A stretch of DNA of 29,217 nt. Source: an uncultured Pseudomonadota bacterium (GTDB lineage Bacteria; Pseudomonadota; Gammaproteobacteria; Steroidobacterales; Steroidobacteraceae). A program made the translations under genes and the position numbers. Under the pieces are notes generated by a model. That model ran no database searches and was not told the origin of the DNA. It worked only from the letters and a program-made list of their open reading frames with translations. The stretch lies in contig CAITAM010000422.1 of assembly GCA_903890265.1 (NCBI GenBank), positions 1-29,217 on the forward strand. The letters are read 5' to 3'. Below are positions 1 to 7,766 of the stretch, piece by piece (within the stretch, counting starts at the first letter, position 1; every line of letters begins with the position of its first letter).

Positions 1-69
1 AAACCGTTCCCGACGGGTTACCTTGCCCTTGCCGTCCCAGGCCGCCGACGCAAACGTCGTCTGCTTCAT
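1..69 (-). CDS. IS5-family transposase, N-terminal fragment (cut by window edge)
   Basis: The complement of 1-69 reads as 23 codons from an ATG at 69, beginning MKQTTFASAAWDGKGK and followed by VTRRERF. This opening (MKQTTFA...W-D-x-KGK-x-TRRxRF) is the familiar start of IS5-type DDE transposases that goes on into a FLAEM-type segment. The catalytic DDE domain lies beyond the window, so whether the gene is intact cannot be judged. The protein would cut and paste or copy the element between YTAR sites. It points away from the neighbouring SDR gene, whose stop codon is only about 10 bases beyond the inferred IS end. Confidence 0.8.
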   Translation of the reverse strand, partial: MKQTTFASAAWDGKGKVTRRERF

Positions 70-146
70 GCGAATCCTCAATCCCTAACCGCGACGGGCC
101 TCTGCTCACAGTATCGTTCAGTTAGAACGACCTGTGCAGAGATTCC
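1..146 (-). mobile_element. IS5-family insertion sequence, 5' end (partial, runs off left edge)
   Basis: The first 69 bases encode the typical N-terminus of an IS5-group transposase on the minus strand, and the bases up to about 146 look like its upstream terminal region. Reading inward on the minus strand from 146 gives GGAATCTCTGCACAGG, a plausible IS5-type terminal repeat that begins with GG. A CTAG at 147-150 matches the YTAR target used by IS5. A promoter for the transposase can be drawn as TGCACA (133-138 complement), a 17-bp spacer and GATACT (110-115 complement). An interrupted palindrome TCGTTC/GAACGA (114-119/125-130), with outer arms CACAG/CTGTG, lies over that promoter. The exact end at 146 is inferred, since the other end and target duplication are outside the window. 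Confidence 0.7.
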
Positions 147-159
147 CTAGCGGCCGGTC

Positions 160-960
160 TCAGTCGGCGCGGTTCGCCGCCGCCTTCAGGCTCGCGTTGA
201 TCTCGCGCGGCGAGGGATTGCGACGCAGGGTGAGGCCGCCGTTGATCTGCAGCACCTGCCCGGTGAGGAAGCTCTCGTCACTGGCGAGCCAGAGGGCGGC
301 ATCGGCGACGTCCCGGGTCGTGCCGATCCGTCCGAGCGGGTACTCCCTGACGAAGGCCTCCTCGAGGCCGGGCATCTGCACTTCCCTGGCCGTCATCGGC
401 GTCGCCGTGAGGCCGGGTGCGATGGCGTTGACCTTGACTCCCTTGGCGCCGAACTCGTTCGCGAAGCAGCGCACCAGCGCGTCGGCGGCGGCCTTCGTGC
501 CGATGTAGGCGGCGTGGTGGTAGAGGAGGGCGTAGACCGATGCCGATGACATCGTGATCACCGAGCCGCCACCGTTCTCCGCCATCAGGCCGACGAAGCT
601 CTGCAGGAAGAAATACACCCCCTTGAACTGCAGCGCCGTGAGGCGATCAAGGTCCGCTTCGGTCGTCTCGAGGATCTTCGCCATCAGCCCCCAGCCCGTG
701 CAGTTGATCGCGATGTCGACCCGCCCGAGCGTGTCCCGCCCGGTCGCGGCCAGCGCCGCGACCTCGGCCTTCACCGTGATATCGCACAGCGCGTAATGGC
801 CGCCGATTTCACCGGCCAGCCGTTCGAGTTCGCCGCCGTTGCGGCCGGCGACGAGCACGGTCGCGCCCTCGGCGGCGAACCGCCGGGCGATGACCTGGCC
901 CATGTTGTCGCGGCTGCCCGCGCCGAGGATGACTGCGGTCTTGCCGGCGATTCGCTGCAT
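160..960 (-). CDS. SDR family NAD(P)-dependent oxidoreductase
   Basis: A 266-residue classical short-chain dehydrogenase/reductase, catalysing NAD(P)-linked alcohol/ketone interconversion on an unknown intermediate. The dinucleotide-binding loop is an unusual GAGSRDNMG (13-21) rather than TGxxxGxG. AGR at 38-40 after beta-2 suggests NADP preference. NCTG at 86-89 replaces the usual NNAG. Ser139/141, Tyr152 and Lys156 supply the catalytic S-Y-K set, and the C-terminal half carries the NAIAPG and GQVLQINGG segments. It starts at ATG 960 with GGAG about 11 bases upstream. It is the last gene of the minus-strand operon that begins with the Rieske oxygenase at 4863, 27 bp after the VOC gene. The residues after INGG form a longer polar tail than usual. 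Confidence 0.9.
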   Translation of the reverse strand: MQRIAGKTAVILGAGSRDNMGQVIARRFAAEGATVLVAGRNGGELERLAGEIGGHYALCDITVKAEVAALAATGRDTLGRVDIAINCTGWGLMAKILETTEADLDRLTALQFKGVYFFLQSFVGLMAENGGGSVITMSSASVYALLYHHAAYIGTKAAADALVRCFANEFGAKGVKVNAIAPGLTATPMTAREVQMPGLEEAFVREYPLGRIGTTRDVADAALWLASDESFLTGQVLQINGGLTLRRNPSPREINASLKAAANRAD

Positions 961-987
961 GGCTGGTAACTCCGGTCGGTGCGGGCG

Positions 988-1554
988 TCAGGCCCGGCGG
1001 TTGAGGAAACGAACGGGTTCGGCGCCGTCCCAGTCGACGGCCTTGCGACGGATGAAGGCATAGAAACGCAGCAGCTCGTCGCCCGGTTCGTACAGCTCCT
1101 GCATGTGGCCGAGCGCCGCCACGCAGTCGACCATCGCAAAGCGCACCCCGTCCACGGTGGTCGCATCGAGCGCGACCGCCTCGCCTCGCGCGCCGGCCTC
1201 GGCCAGTGCCAGCGACAGGTCCGGCACGAAGCAGGCGACGTGGTGCAGGCCGCTCTCCTGCGCCGAGAAGCGGTCCCTGAGGGCGGACGGCGCGTCGTCG
1301 TGCTGGGTGATGAACTCCACCATGAGCTCGCCCGCCTGGCCGTACGCCGAGCTGTGATCGAACACCCCGGGCCGGCCCCGGTGCAGGCAGCGGGCCAGGC
1401 GGACGTGCTCCAGCACGTAAAACGGACCCCAGCCCCACGCCGCGGCGGCGGCGCGCGCCGCCGCCTCGATGTCAGGCACGTGGTAGGCGAGCTGGACCGG
1501 AACCCGCCCCGTCCGCGTGCTGCCCTCAGTGATGCCGGTCGGGAGCGAAGGCAT
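988..1554 (-). CDS. VOC (glyoxalase/bleomycin-resistance/dioxygenase fold) family protein
   Basis: A 188-residue vicinal-oxygen-chelate fold protein of the glyoxalase-4-like type. Visible marks are GWGPFYVLEH at about 41-50, an H-x-D-x-P-S segment (QHDDAPS), GLHHV where a metal-ligand His is expected, and LYEPGDEL at the metal-binding Glu region. The end has a WDGAEPVRFL signature. VOC proteins of this kind act as epimerases, isomerases or extradiol-type enzymes; the reaction here is unknown. The only start codon upstream of the first beta strand is ATG 1554, so the gene overlaps the 3' end of the PQQ dehydrogenase gene by 29 bases, implying translational coupling. It is a clear paralogue of the VOC protein at 14058-14579. 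Confidence 0.85.
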   Translation of the reverse strand: MPSLPTGITEGSTRTGRVPVQLAYHVPDIEAAARAAAAAWGWGPFYVLEHVRLARCLHRGRPGVFDHSSAYGQAGELMVEFITQHDDAPSALRDRFSAQESGLHHVACFVPDLSLALAEAGARGEAVALDATTVDGVRFAMVDCVAALGHMQELYEPGDELLRFYAFIRRKAVDWDGAEPVRFLNRRA

Positions 1555-3442
1555 ACAGCACGTTACCGGGCAGGTGGAAATAGATCCCGTAGCCCGAGTT
1601 CACGTACAGCACGCCGTCATACAGCACCGGGCCGCCACCGCCCATGGACCCGCCGTGCGCCGTGGTGCCATCGACCGTGGTGACCGGCTGGTTGGTGTCG
1701 TACTCCCACACCAGCTTGCCGGTGTCCGCAGCGTAGGCGCGCAGGAAACCGTCCATGTGACCGGCGAAGACCGTGTCCGCCGCCGAGGTGATCGCGGCGA
1801 TGATGCCCGGCGCGCAGTACTGCTTGCCGAGGCAGCGATCCGGGGCGGGCGTCCGCCAGAGCACCTTGCCGGTACCGACGTCGACCGCGTTGATGCCGGG
1901 CTGCGGCTCGCCGGGAAAGTGGTCACCCTGATTGATCTGGTCCGAGATCGGCACGAAGAGGCGCGTGCCGTCGGTGGCCATGCCCCACTGCACGCCACCC
2001 TGGATACCGCCGCGGCCGAGCCGCTGGGTCCAGAGCAGTTTCTGGTGCGAGTCCGGGTCGACCGCGATCGCCGCGCCGCTCTTCAGCCCCGCCAGAATGA
2101 CGTCCTTGCCGGACGGCAGCGAGACGAGGGTGGTGCCGGAGCCGATATCGAAGTCCGGTCCCTGGGGCTTCGGGCACATGTCGGTGCCGATCATGCAGCC
2201 GACGTTCCAGGCGTCGTCGGCAAACACCTGCAGATGCCAGCGGATTTCGCCGGTCCTGAGGTCAAAGGCGATGATGGCGTCGCTGCGGTCATTGGCGGGC
2301 GACGAGTAGTTGTCGCCGGTGCCGACGTAGAGCACGCCGCGCTTTTCATCGACCGTCGGACTGCTCCAGATCGGTGCCCCGGACGGCGCGAAGATGGCCG
2401 TGCCGCTCGCGGTGCGGCCGACCTCGGTCGGTGTCTGCGGCGAGGTGTAGGTCTTCCAGCGTACCTTGCCGGTCTGTGCGTCGAGCGCGACCATCGACCC
2501 GCGGAAGGTGCAGCAGGCGTACTTCGGGTCGGTAATCGCCTCCTCCAGCGACGACACGGGCACGTACAGCGTCGAGCGGTGCAGGACCGGCGCGCCGGTG
2601 ATCGTCGCACTCGGGTGGTCGTCGACCTTGGTCTTCCAGAGCAGCTTGCCGGTGCGGGCGTCGACCGCGTAGGCGCGCCCGACGATGTCGCCGAAGTAGG
2701 CGACGGGCCTTGCCTTGCCCGCGTCCGACACGGACCAGGCCGGAATCACGATCGGCGTGCGCACCTCGGCGGTGGCGCGGAACTGCCAGCGCACGCAGCC
2801 GGTTTCGGCATCGAGCGCGTAGACGGTGCCGTTCTGGCTGCCGGTGTACACGGCGCCCATGGCGAAATTGGGCTGCGAGCGGGCGCGCTGCGCGCCCGGG
2901 AACGCAAACGCCCACTTCACCTTGAGGGAGGGGATATCGGCAGCCGACAGGCCGCCGATGGCGTCGGGCACGTGATGGCTGTTCGAGGCATCGAGGCCCC
3001 ACGCGGTGAGGCGCGGCGGGCGCGTCATGTCAAAGCGCGCGGCCTCGCCCGTGCAGAGCTTCGGCGCCGCCACCTTGGCGGCGTGCTCGATGGTGTCGCC
3101 CGCGAGGTATTCGGCGACGTCGCGCTTCTGCGCCTCGGTAAGGCCGGTGGCCTGGACTTTCATGACGCCGCTGGTCAGCGCGTTGTGGATGGCGTCGGCC
3201 GACATCATCTGCACGAAAGTCTTGGCCGGCGCCTTGTAGATACCGCCATCGTGGCACTGGGCACAGTGGGCGTGATACACCGCGGCGCCCGGCAGCGTCT
3301 CGGGATCGGGCGTCGCCGCCGTGTTTTTCGCGTCCATCGAACGGACGAACGAGTCGACCTCCTTCTGATCGGGCGGCGACTGCGCACCCGCGGGCAGCGT
3401 GGTCAGCGACAGCAAGGCAAGGCAGACCCAGGTCAGGCGCAT
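1526..3442 (-). CDS. Cytochrome c / PQQ-type beta-propeller dehydrogenase (polyvinyl-alcohol-dehydrogenase-like)
   Basis: A 638-residue exported protein. The start is ATG 3442, with GGAGAG 7 bases upstream; an upstream in-frame ATG at 3481 would spoil the signal peptide. Residues 1-20 form a Sec signal ending in PAGA. A class I cytochrome c domain follows with heme motif CAQCH (60-64) and a likely distal ligand Met94. The rest is an 8-blade-type PQQ propeller with repeated tryptophan-docking motifs such as GCVRWQF, GKLLWKT, GKVRWKT, GEIRWH, GKVLWRT and GKLVWEY. This order, cytochrome then propeller, is that of polyvinyl alcohol dehydrogenases, which oxidise alcohols in the periplasm and pass electrons to the heme. 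A vicinal Cys-Cys (ACCTFRG) is present. It sits second in the Rieske operon, so the natural substrate is probably an alcohol from the same pathway. Confidence 0.88.
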   Translation of the reverse strand: MRLTWVCLALLSLTTLPAGAQSPPDQKEVDSFVRSMDAKNTAATPDPETLPGAAVYHAHCAQCHDGGIYKAPAKTFVQMMSADAIHNALTSGVMKVQATGLTEAQKRDVAEYLAGDTIEHAAKVAAPKLCTGEAARFDMTRPPRLTAWGLDASNSHHVPDAIGGLSAADIPSLKVKWAFAFPGAQRARSQPNFAMGAVYTGSQNGTVYALDAETGCVRWQFRATAEVRTPIVIPAWSVSDAGKARPVAYFGDIVGRAYAVDARTGKLLWKTKVDDHPSATITGAPVLHRSTLYVPVSSLEEAITDPKYACCTFRGSMVALDAQTGKVRWKTYTSPQTPTEVGRTASGTAIFAPSGAPIWSSPTVDEKRGVLYVGTGDNYSSPANDRSDAIIAFDLRTGEIRWHLQVFADDAWNVGCMIGTDMCPKPQGPDFDIGSGTTLVSLPSGKDVILAGLKSGAAIAVDPDSHQKLLWTQRLGRGGIQGGVQWGMATDGTRLFVPISDQINQGDHFPGEPQPGINAVDVGTGKVLWRTPAPDRCLGKQYCAPGIIAAITSAADTVFAGHMDGFLRAYAADTGKLVWEYDTNQPVTTVDGTTAHGGSMGGGGPVLYDGVLYVNSGYGIYFHLPGNVLYAFAPDRHH

Positions 3443-3504
3443 CGGCAGACTCTCCAGAGAAGGGGCAAGTGCCGGGGCCACGCGGCGCGCGGCCCCGGCG
3501 CCGT

Positions 3505-4863
3505 TCAGGGCTTCAGACCGAGCACGCGGTCCAGTTCACGGTGGAAGTGGCGGACCCGCGATTCCTGCTCCGACCACAGCGGACCGCGGAAACCGCGCGA
3601 GCGCGCACCCTGCTGCACGGCCGCCACCAGTTCCACGTCCTGGTTGAGCACCGGCCCGAGGTCGGCGCGGTCGTCGACGCCGTGCCGCTCGATGGCCGGG
3701 CGCGTGGCGCCGGTGACGTCGGTGTCCTTCGGCAAGCCCATCCAGCCCGGCACGAAGTAGTTCGGGTCGTCGACGTAGCGGTACAGCGTCATGTTGTCGT
3801 AGAAGAAACGCTCGGGATCGGTCGGGTGCGGCAGGAAGCGCATGATGAACACGCCCTCCGGGTGCATGCCGATCTGCACGTTGGGGAACAGGCCCGTCGC
3901 CCAGCTGTCGGTCAGCTGGCCGTCGGTGAACTCCTCGTAGTGCTTGAGGTTGAGACGCGCGGCGCGCGCGCGCTTGGCGGCCTGCACGGTCGCGCGCACG
4001 TCCTTCGCGCTGCCGTGGTAGTCGGCCGGATTCATGCCGGCCTCGGTCATCATGTACTGCAGGTCCGGCGTCACCGTCTCCTGATCGCCGATGCGGTGCG
4101 ACTTGGTGCAGATCGGCACGATCATGCGGCTGAAGCCGTTCGGGTACAGGTCGTACTGCGAGAAGTCTTCCATCACGCCCTGGGTCTGCGGGTGGATGTG
4201 CGGCAGGTGGTAGGTCTCGTAGAACGAATCGACGCCGACCTTCCAGTTGCCCCGCCACTCGGTGACCACGTGGCGCACCACGTTCATCTCGTCGATGCGG
4301 TAGCGCTCGATGTAGCCCTTCGGCAGCCCGATCCAGTCGAGCAGCGGCGGCGCCTTGCCGTCCATGTTGATGAAGATGAGCCCGCCGACGGTGTCGCAGC
4401 GGACCTCGGCGAGTCCCGGCCGGTGGCGGACCAGGTCCGGGTGGAAGCTCTCCTCGTCCGTGATGCAGGCGAGCTTGCCGTTCGTCGCAAACTGCCAGCC
4501 GTGGAAGGCGCAGGTGAAGCGCGACGCGCTGCCCATGTCGTTCAGCGCCACGCGGTTACCGCGGTGGGGGCAGACGTTGTAGAAGGCCTTCAGCGAACGG
4601 TCATCCTGGCGCACCACGATGATCGACTCGTGGCCTACCTGGAAGGTGGTGTAGTCGCCGGGCTCCGGCACGTCCGAGGTGACGCCGGCGAGCAGCCAGA
4701 CCCTTGGCCAGAGCGAGCGCCACTCAAGGTCCATGAACTCGCGGGTGTAGTAGCGGTCCGGGCTCGGTACGTCCAGGCCGTTATCGGGCTGCGCGTGCTT
4801 CGCCTCGAGCGACTCGGCCGGCGCGCTCGGGTTGACGACATAGGGCTTGTCATAGGCAAACAT
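3505..4863 (-). CDS. Rieske non-heme iron oxygenase, alpha (catalytic) subunit 1
   Basis: A 452-residue aromatic-ring-hydroxylating-type oxygenase large subunit, activating O2 for hydroxylation or demethylation. The Rieske [2Fe-2S] ligands are Cys98-x-His100 and Cys118-x-x-His121 (CPHRG and CAFHGW). The mononuclear iron site is seen in VDSFYETYHLPHIHP, with Asp212 as the likely bridge and His219 and His224 as ligands. The C-terminus ends in a conserved H-F-H-x-E-L-D-x-x-L element shared with the two other alpha subunits here. ATG 4863 has GGGAG 7 bases upstream. It is first in a minus-strand operon under the operator at 4928-4949. No beta subunit or reductase is adjacent. The substrate is unknown; family-level similarity does not separate ring dioxygenase from monooxygenase. 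Confidence 0.93.
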   Translation of the reverse strand: MFAYDKPYVVNPSAPAESLEAKHAQPDNGLDVPSPDRYYTREFMDLEWRSLWPRVWLLAGVTSDVPEPGDYTTFQVGHESIIVVRQDDRSLKAFYNVCPHRGNRVALNDMGSASRFTCAFHGWQFATNGKLACITDEESFHPDLVRHRPGLAEVRCDTVGGLIFINMDGKAPPLLDWIGLPKGYIERYRIDEMNVVRHVVTEWRGNWKVGVDSFYETYHLPHIHPQTQGVMEDFSQYDLYPNGFSRMIVPICTKSHRIGDQETVTPDLQYMMTEAGMNPADYHGSAKDVRATVQAAKRARAARLNLKHYEEFTDGQLTDSWATGLFPNVQIGMHPEGVFIMRFLPHPTDPERFFYDNMTLYRYVDDPNYFVPGWMGLPKDTDVTGATRPAIERHGVDDRADLGPVLNQDVELVAAVQQGARSRGFRGPLWSEQESRVRHFHRELDRVLGLKP

Positions 4864-4905
4864 GACGGACTCCCGCGAGTGGCTGATGACCCGGAAACTA
4901 CGCTG

Positions 4906-4949
4906 AATATACGGTCGGCATGCTTCAAAAAACAGGCCTGACTGTTTTT
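4906..4949 (-). promoter_or_regulatory. Operator/promoter of the Rieske-1/PQQ operon
   Basis: Near-palindrome at 4928-4949: left half AAAAACAGGCC, right half TGACTGTTTTT, with 8-base perfect arms AAAAACAG/CTGTTTTT. On the minus strand a -10 box TATATT (4906-4911 complement) follows the distal arm after 21 bp. A weak -35 TGTTTT overlaps the arm with a 17-bp spacer. A repressor bound here would block RNA polymerase. The transcript would start about 36 bases before ATG 4863. Confidence 0.75.
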
Positions 4950-4981
4950 ATTGCGGCGCAGCGTAGCCGCCCGCCCGCCGC

Positions 4982-5563
4982 TCAGTGTGCTGCAGCGCGA
5001 TCGGTCGCCGGCGTGAAGGGGCAGCTCTCCTCCCGCTCGACCAGGTTCAGTACAAACGAGAGCTTTGCCATGCCGCTGATGACCGCCATCACGACGCCGA
5101 GCTCGCAGAGGTCGGCGTCGGTGAACGACTGGCGGAGCCGGGCATACAGCGCGGGAGTCAGCTTGCCGGTCAGGTTGGTCAGCGCCACCTCGTCCGCGTA
5201 GGCGAGGACCGCGCGCTCGGCCTCCGTGAACGGACCCGACTCGTAGTGATCGAGCGCATCGACCTGCGCCTGGCTGATCCCGGCCGCGAGGGCGCCCGGC
5301 ACGTTCTGCTTGTTGCAGGTACGGCAGCCGTGCAGGGTCGACAGGCGCAGGCGCGCGAGCTGCTTGTAGCGCTGCTCAACACGACCGCCGAAGAAAATGC
5401 CCGCGTAGAACTGGTTCATCACGAAGTCGAGCATCGCCGGGTTCTGCGCGAACACCTCGACGAACGTCGGCTCGCCGGTAAGGCCGTTCAGGGCATCCCA
5501 GACGGGGCGCAGCGTGTCGGGGAGTTCGTCGCGCGGAATCCGGTGCATCAGCGTGTCGGCCAT
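4982..5563 (-). CDS. Carboxymuconolactone decarboxylase / AhpD-like family protein
   Basis: A 193-residue all-helical protein of the CMD/AhpD superfamily. The redox-type motif is Cys80-x-x-Cys83 in LHGCRTCNKQN; the His that normally follows (C-x-x-C-x-x-x-H in AhpD) is Asn87 here. Members act as decarboxylases, peroxidase partners or detoxification proteins, and many occur in catabolic clusters without a known role. ATG 5563 has AAGGAG 7 bases upstream. It is the last gene of the operon starting at 10429, and its stop lies about 30 bp from the operator of the next operon. A thiol-disulphide or peroxide-protection role beside the oxygenases is possible, but the reaction is not identified. Confidence 0.85.
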   Translation of the reverse strand: MADTLMHRIPRDELPDTLRPVWDALNGLTGEPTFVEVFAQNPAMLDFVMNQFYAGIFFGGRVEQRYKQLARLRLSTLHGCRTCNKQNVPGALAAGISQAQVDALDHYESGPFTEAERAVLAYADEVALTNLTGKLTPALYARLRQSFTDADLCELGVVMAVISGMAKLSFVLNLVEREESCPFTPATDRAAAH

Positions 5564-5617
5564 GTCGAGCTCCTTGACGTGGGTGGGGCGGGCGAGGGCA
5601 GGCGGCAGTGGCGGTCG

Positions 5618-6520
5618 TCAGCCGGGGACCCGGAAGTAGTCGGGCTTGCCGGCGGGCCACACGTCACCCCACTGGCTGTTGCCGCCGTCGACCACGAGCA
5701 CGTCACCGGTCGTGAAACTGCCGGCCGGGCTGCCGACGTAGGCGACCGCCTGGCCGACGTCGTAGGCGTCGCCGAGTTTGCGCATCGGGTTCGAATTGCG
5801 GAACTCCTCCGCCGCGGCCGGCTCGTAGACGTTCAGTCCCTCGGAGTTGATCGAGCCCGGCGAGACGCAGTTGACGCGGATGCCGTAGGGCGCCCACTCG
5901 GTGGCGAGCGTCTTGCTGAGGTAGATGACGCCCGCGCGCGCGGCGCAGGTGTGCGCCACCTGCGGCATGCCGCGCCAGACGTTGGCGACGATGTTGACGA
6001 TGCTGCCGGCCGAGCCGCTCGCACGCCAGCGCCTGGCGGCCGCCTGCATCATGTACCACGTGCCGTTCAGGTTGGTGTCGATGACGGCAAGCCAGCCCTT
6101 GACCGAAAAATCGATCGCCGACTGCGGGAACTGGCCGCCGGCATTGTTGACGAGCAGATCAAGGCCGCCGCAGTGGTCGAAGGCGTGATCTATCAGGGCC
6201 GTGCACTCGTCCGGATTGCGAATCGTCATCGGGAAGGTATGGACGCAGTCAAGGCCGAGCAGCCGGCGCACGCCGCTCGCGGTCTGCTCCAGCTTGTCGG
6301 CCTTGCGGCCGCTGATGAGCACCGTCGCACCGAGCCGGGCGAACATGAACGTCATGGCGCGACCGAAGCCACCGCCACCGCCCGTGACGAGCACGACCTT
6401 GCCGCGGTAGAGATCCTCGCGGAACACCATTGGCGCCGTGGCCAGTTCTTCCATGGTGTAGCCCCAGCGCGGGCTCGACGGCGCGGCGGTTTCAGCCAGG
6501 GCCTGCGGTGTCTTCTGCAT
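5618..6520 (-). CDS. SDR family oxidoreductase, 2,4-dienoyl-CoA-reductase-like
   Basis: A 300-residue short-chain dehydrogenase with an N-terminal extension of about 38 residues before the fold. The cofactor loop is TGGGGGFG (46-53), ISGRK at 69-73 suggests NADP, and NNAG is at 125-128. The classical Tyr-x-x-x-Lys is absent: the aligned stretch HTCAARAGV (190-198) has Thr191 and Arg195 in the two positions. That H-x-x-A-A-R/K-A-G-V pattern resembles 2,4-dienoyl-CoA and peroxisomal enoyl-CoA reductases, which do not use the Tyr. I therefore favour an enoyl/dienoyl-CoA reductase role in the CoA pathway. ATG 6520 is preceded by AAGAG, and it lies 37 bp after the thiolase stop; an upstream in-frame ATG at 6589 would overlap the thiolase gene and add non-fold sequence. 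Confidence 0.87.
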   Translation of the reverse strand: MQKTPQALAETAAPSSPRWGYTMEELATAPMVFREDLYRGKVVLVTGGGGGFGRAMTFMFARLGATVLISGRKADKLEQTASGVRRLLGLDCVHTFPMTIRNPDECTALIDHAFDHCGGLDLLVNNAGGQFPQSAIDFSVKGWLAVIDTNLNGTWYMMQAAARRWRASGSAGSIVNIVANVWRGMPQVAHTCAARAGVIYLSKTLATEWAPYGIRVNCVSPGSINSEGLNVYEPAAAEEFRNSNPMRKLGDAYDVGQAVAYVGSPAGSFTTGDVLVVDGGNSQWGDVWPAGKPDYFRVPG

Positions 6521-6557
6521 AGTTATGCTCTTTTGCTGCCTTGATCGGGAATCGGTG

Positions 6558-7763
6558 TCATCGGCTGCCGTGCAGGCCGACGATAGCAATGCTGGCGACG
6601 TTCCTGTTCGGAATGCCGCCGAGGTTATGGGTCAGGCCAATCGACGGCGAGGCAAGCTGGCGCTCGCCGGCCCGCCCGAGTAGCTGGTTATAGATCTCGT
6701 AGACCATGCGCAGCCCCGACGCGCCCACCGGATGGCCGAAGCATTTCAGGCCGCCGTCCGTCTGGCAGGGAATGGCGCCCGAGCGATCGTAGCGCCCGTC
6801 GAGGATGTCGGCGGGCGCCCGGCCGGGATCGGACAGGCCGAGGTCTTCCATCACCACAAGCTCGGTGACCGAGAAGCAGTCGTGAACCTCAATCAGGTCG
6901 AGCTCGCTGCGCGGATCGGTGATGCCGGCCTCGCGGTAGGCGCGCGCCGCGGCGATGGGCGTGGTCAGCGTGTGGCTGCCGTCCCAGCTCGCGTGACCCA
7001 TCTCCACGCCGTTGGACGGCGCAAGCTGCAGCGCCTTGATCGTGACGAGGTCGCGGTGGCCGAGACTTCTCGCCAGCTCCGGCGTCGTGACGATCGCACA
7101 GGCCGCGCCGTCACTGACCCCGCAGCAGTCCAGCAGCCCGAGCGGGTAGGCGATCATGGGTGCGGCAAGCACCTGCTCGGTCGTGATCGTATTGCGCAGG
7201 TGCGCCTTGGGGTTCAGGGCCGCGTTCGCGTGACTCTTGACCGACACGTGCGCCATGGCACGGCGCAGGTCATCCATCGCGACGCCGTGTCGCGCCGCGT
7301 AGGCGGCCCCGAGCTGCGCGAAGGCGCCCGGTGGCGTGAAACCCGGTTGCCACTGGTCCTCGAAGGTGCCCTTGGTGCGTTCCGGCAGGCCGCCGAAGCC
7401 CGTGTCCTTCAGCTTCTCGACGCCCATCGCGATGGCGATGTCCACGGCACCGCTCGCGACCGCATAGGCCGCACCGCGCAGCGCCTCGGTGCCGGTCGCG
7501 CAGAGGTTTTCCACGCGCGTCACCGGGACGTTGGGCAGGCGCAGCGCCATCGACAGCGGCAGGCCGGAGCGCGACGTGCTCTGGTCCTGGTAGAACACGC
7601 CGAGCCAGCCAGCCTCGATCCGGTCACGCTCCACCCTGGCGTCTGCCAGCGCCTCGGCGAAGGCCTCAACCATCAGGTCGTCCGCGCCGGCCTCCCAGCG
7701 CTCGCCAAAGCGCGAGCAGCCCATGCCGATGATCGCCACCTTGTCGCGGATGCCGGTTGCCAT
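6558..7763 (-). CDS. SCP2/Ltp-type thiolase family protein
   Basis: A 401-residue thiolase-fold protein of the nonspecific-lipid-transfer-protein (SCP2-x/Ltp) branch. Visible active-site elements are the nucleophile Cys88 in VENLCATGTEAL, His294 in VHDCFS, and His344 in CFGHPVGASG. The closing LTHNLGG element lacks the usual second catalytic Cys-Gly motif. Enzymes in this branch act as 3-ketoacyl-CoA thiolases or, when partnered with a DUF35 protein, as retro-aldolases (the steroid Ltp2/ChsH2 system). The gene immediately upstream ends in a DUF35 domain, only 3 bp away, so a thiolase-DUF35 complex is likely. This points to cleavage of a branched or ring-derived acyl-CoA; whether by thiolysis or aldol cleavage cannot be told. 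Confidence 0.9.
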   Translation of the reverse strand: MATGIRDKVAIIGMGCSRFGERWEAGADDLMVEAFAEALADARVERDRIEAGWLGVFYQDQSTSRSGLPLSMALRLPNVPVTRVENLCATGTEALRGAAYAVASGAVDIAIAMGVEKLKDTGFGGLPERTKGTFEDQWQPGFTPPGAFAQLGAAYAARHGVAMDDLRRAMAHVSVKSHANAALNPKAHLRNTITTEQVLAAPMIAYPLGLLDCCGVSDGAACAIVTTPELARSLGHRDLVTIKALQLAPSNGVEMGHASWDGSHTLTTPIAAARAYREAGITDPRSELDLIEVHDCFSVTELVVMEDLGLSDPGRAPADILDGRYDRSGAIPCQTDGGLKCFGHPVGASGLRMVYEIYNQLLGRAGERQLASPSIGLTHNLGGIPNRNVASIAIVGLHGSR

Positions 7764-7766
7764 CGT

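Noticed and set aside
1517..3760. Long plus-strand open frame opposite the PQQ dehydrogenase
   Set aside because: Arg/His/Val-rich translation without domains, antisense to a clear gene; a by-product of GC-rich codon use. The same applies to the long frames at 3469-4941, 4985-6544, 6732-9314, 9302-10513 and 19092-21068 (+) and 15242-17329 and 26036-28789 (-).
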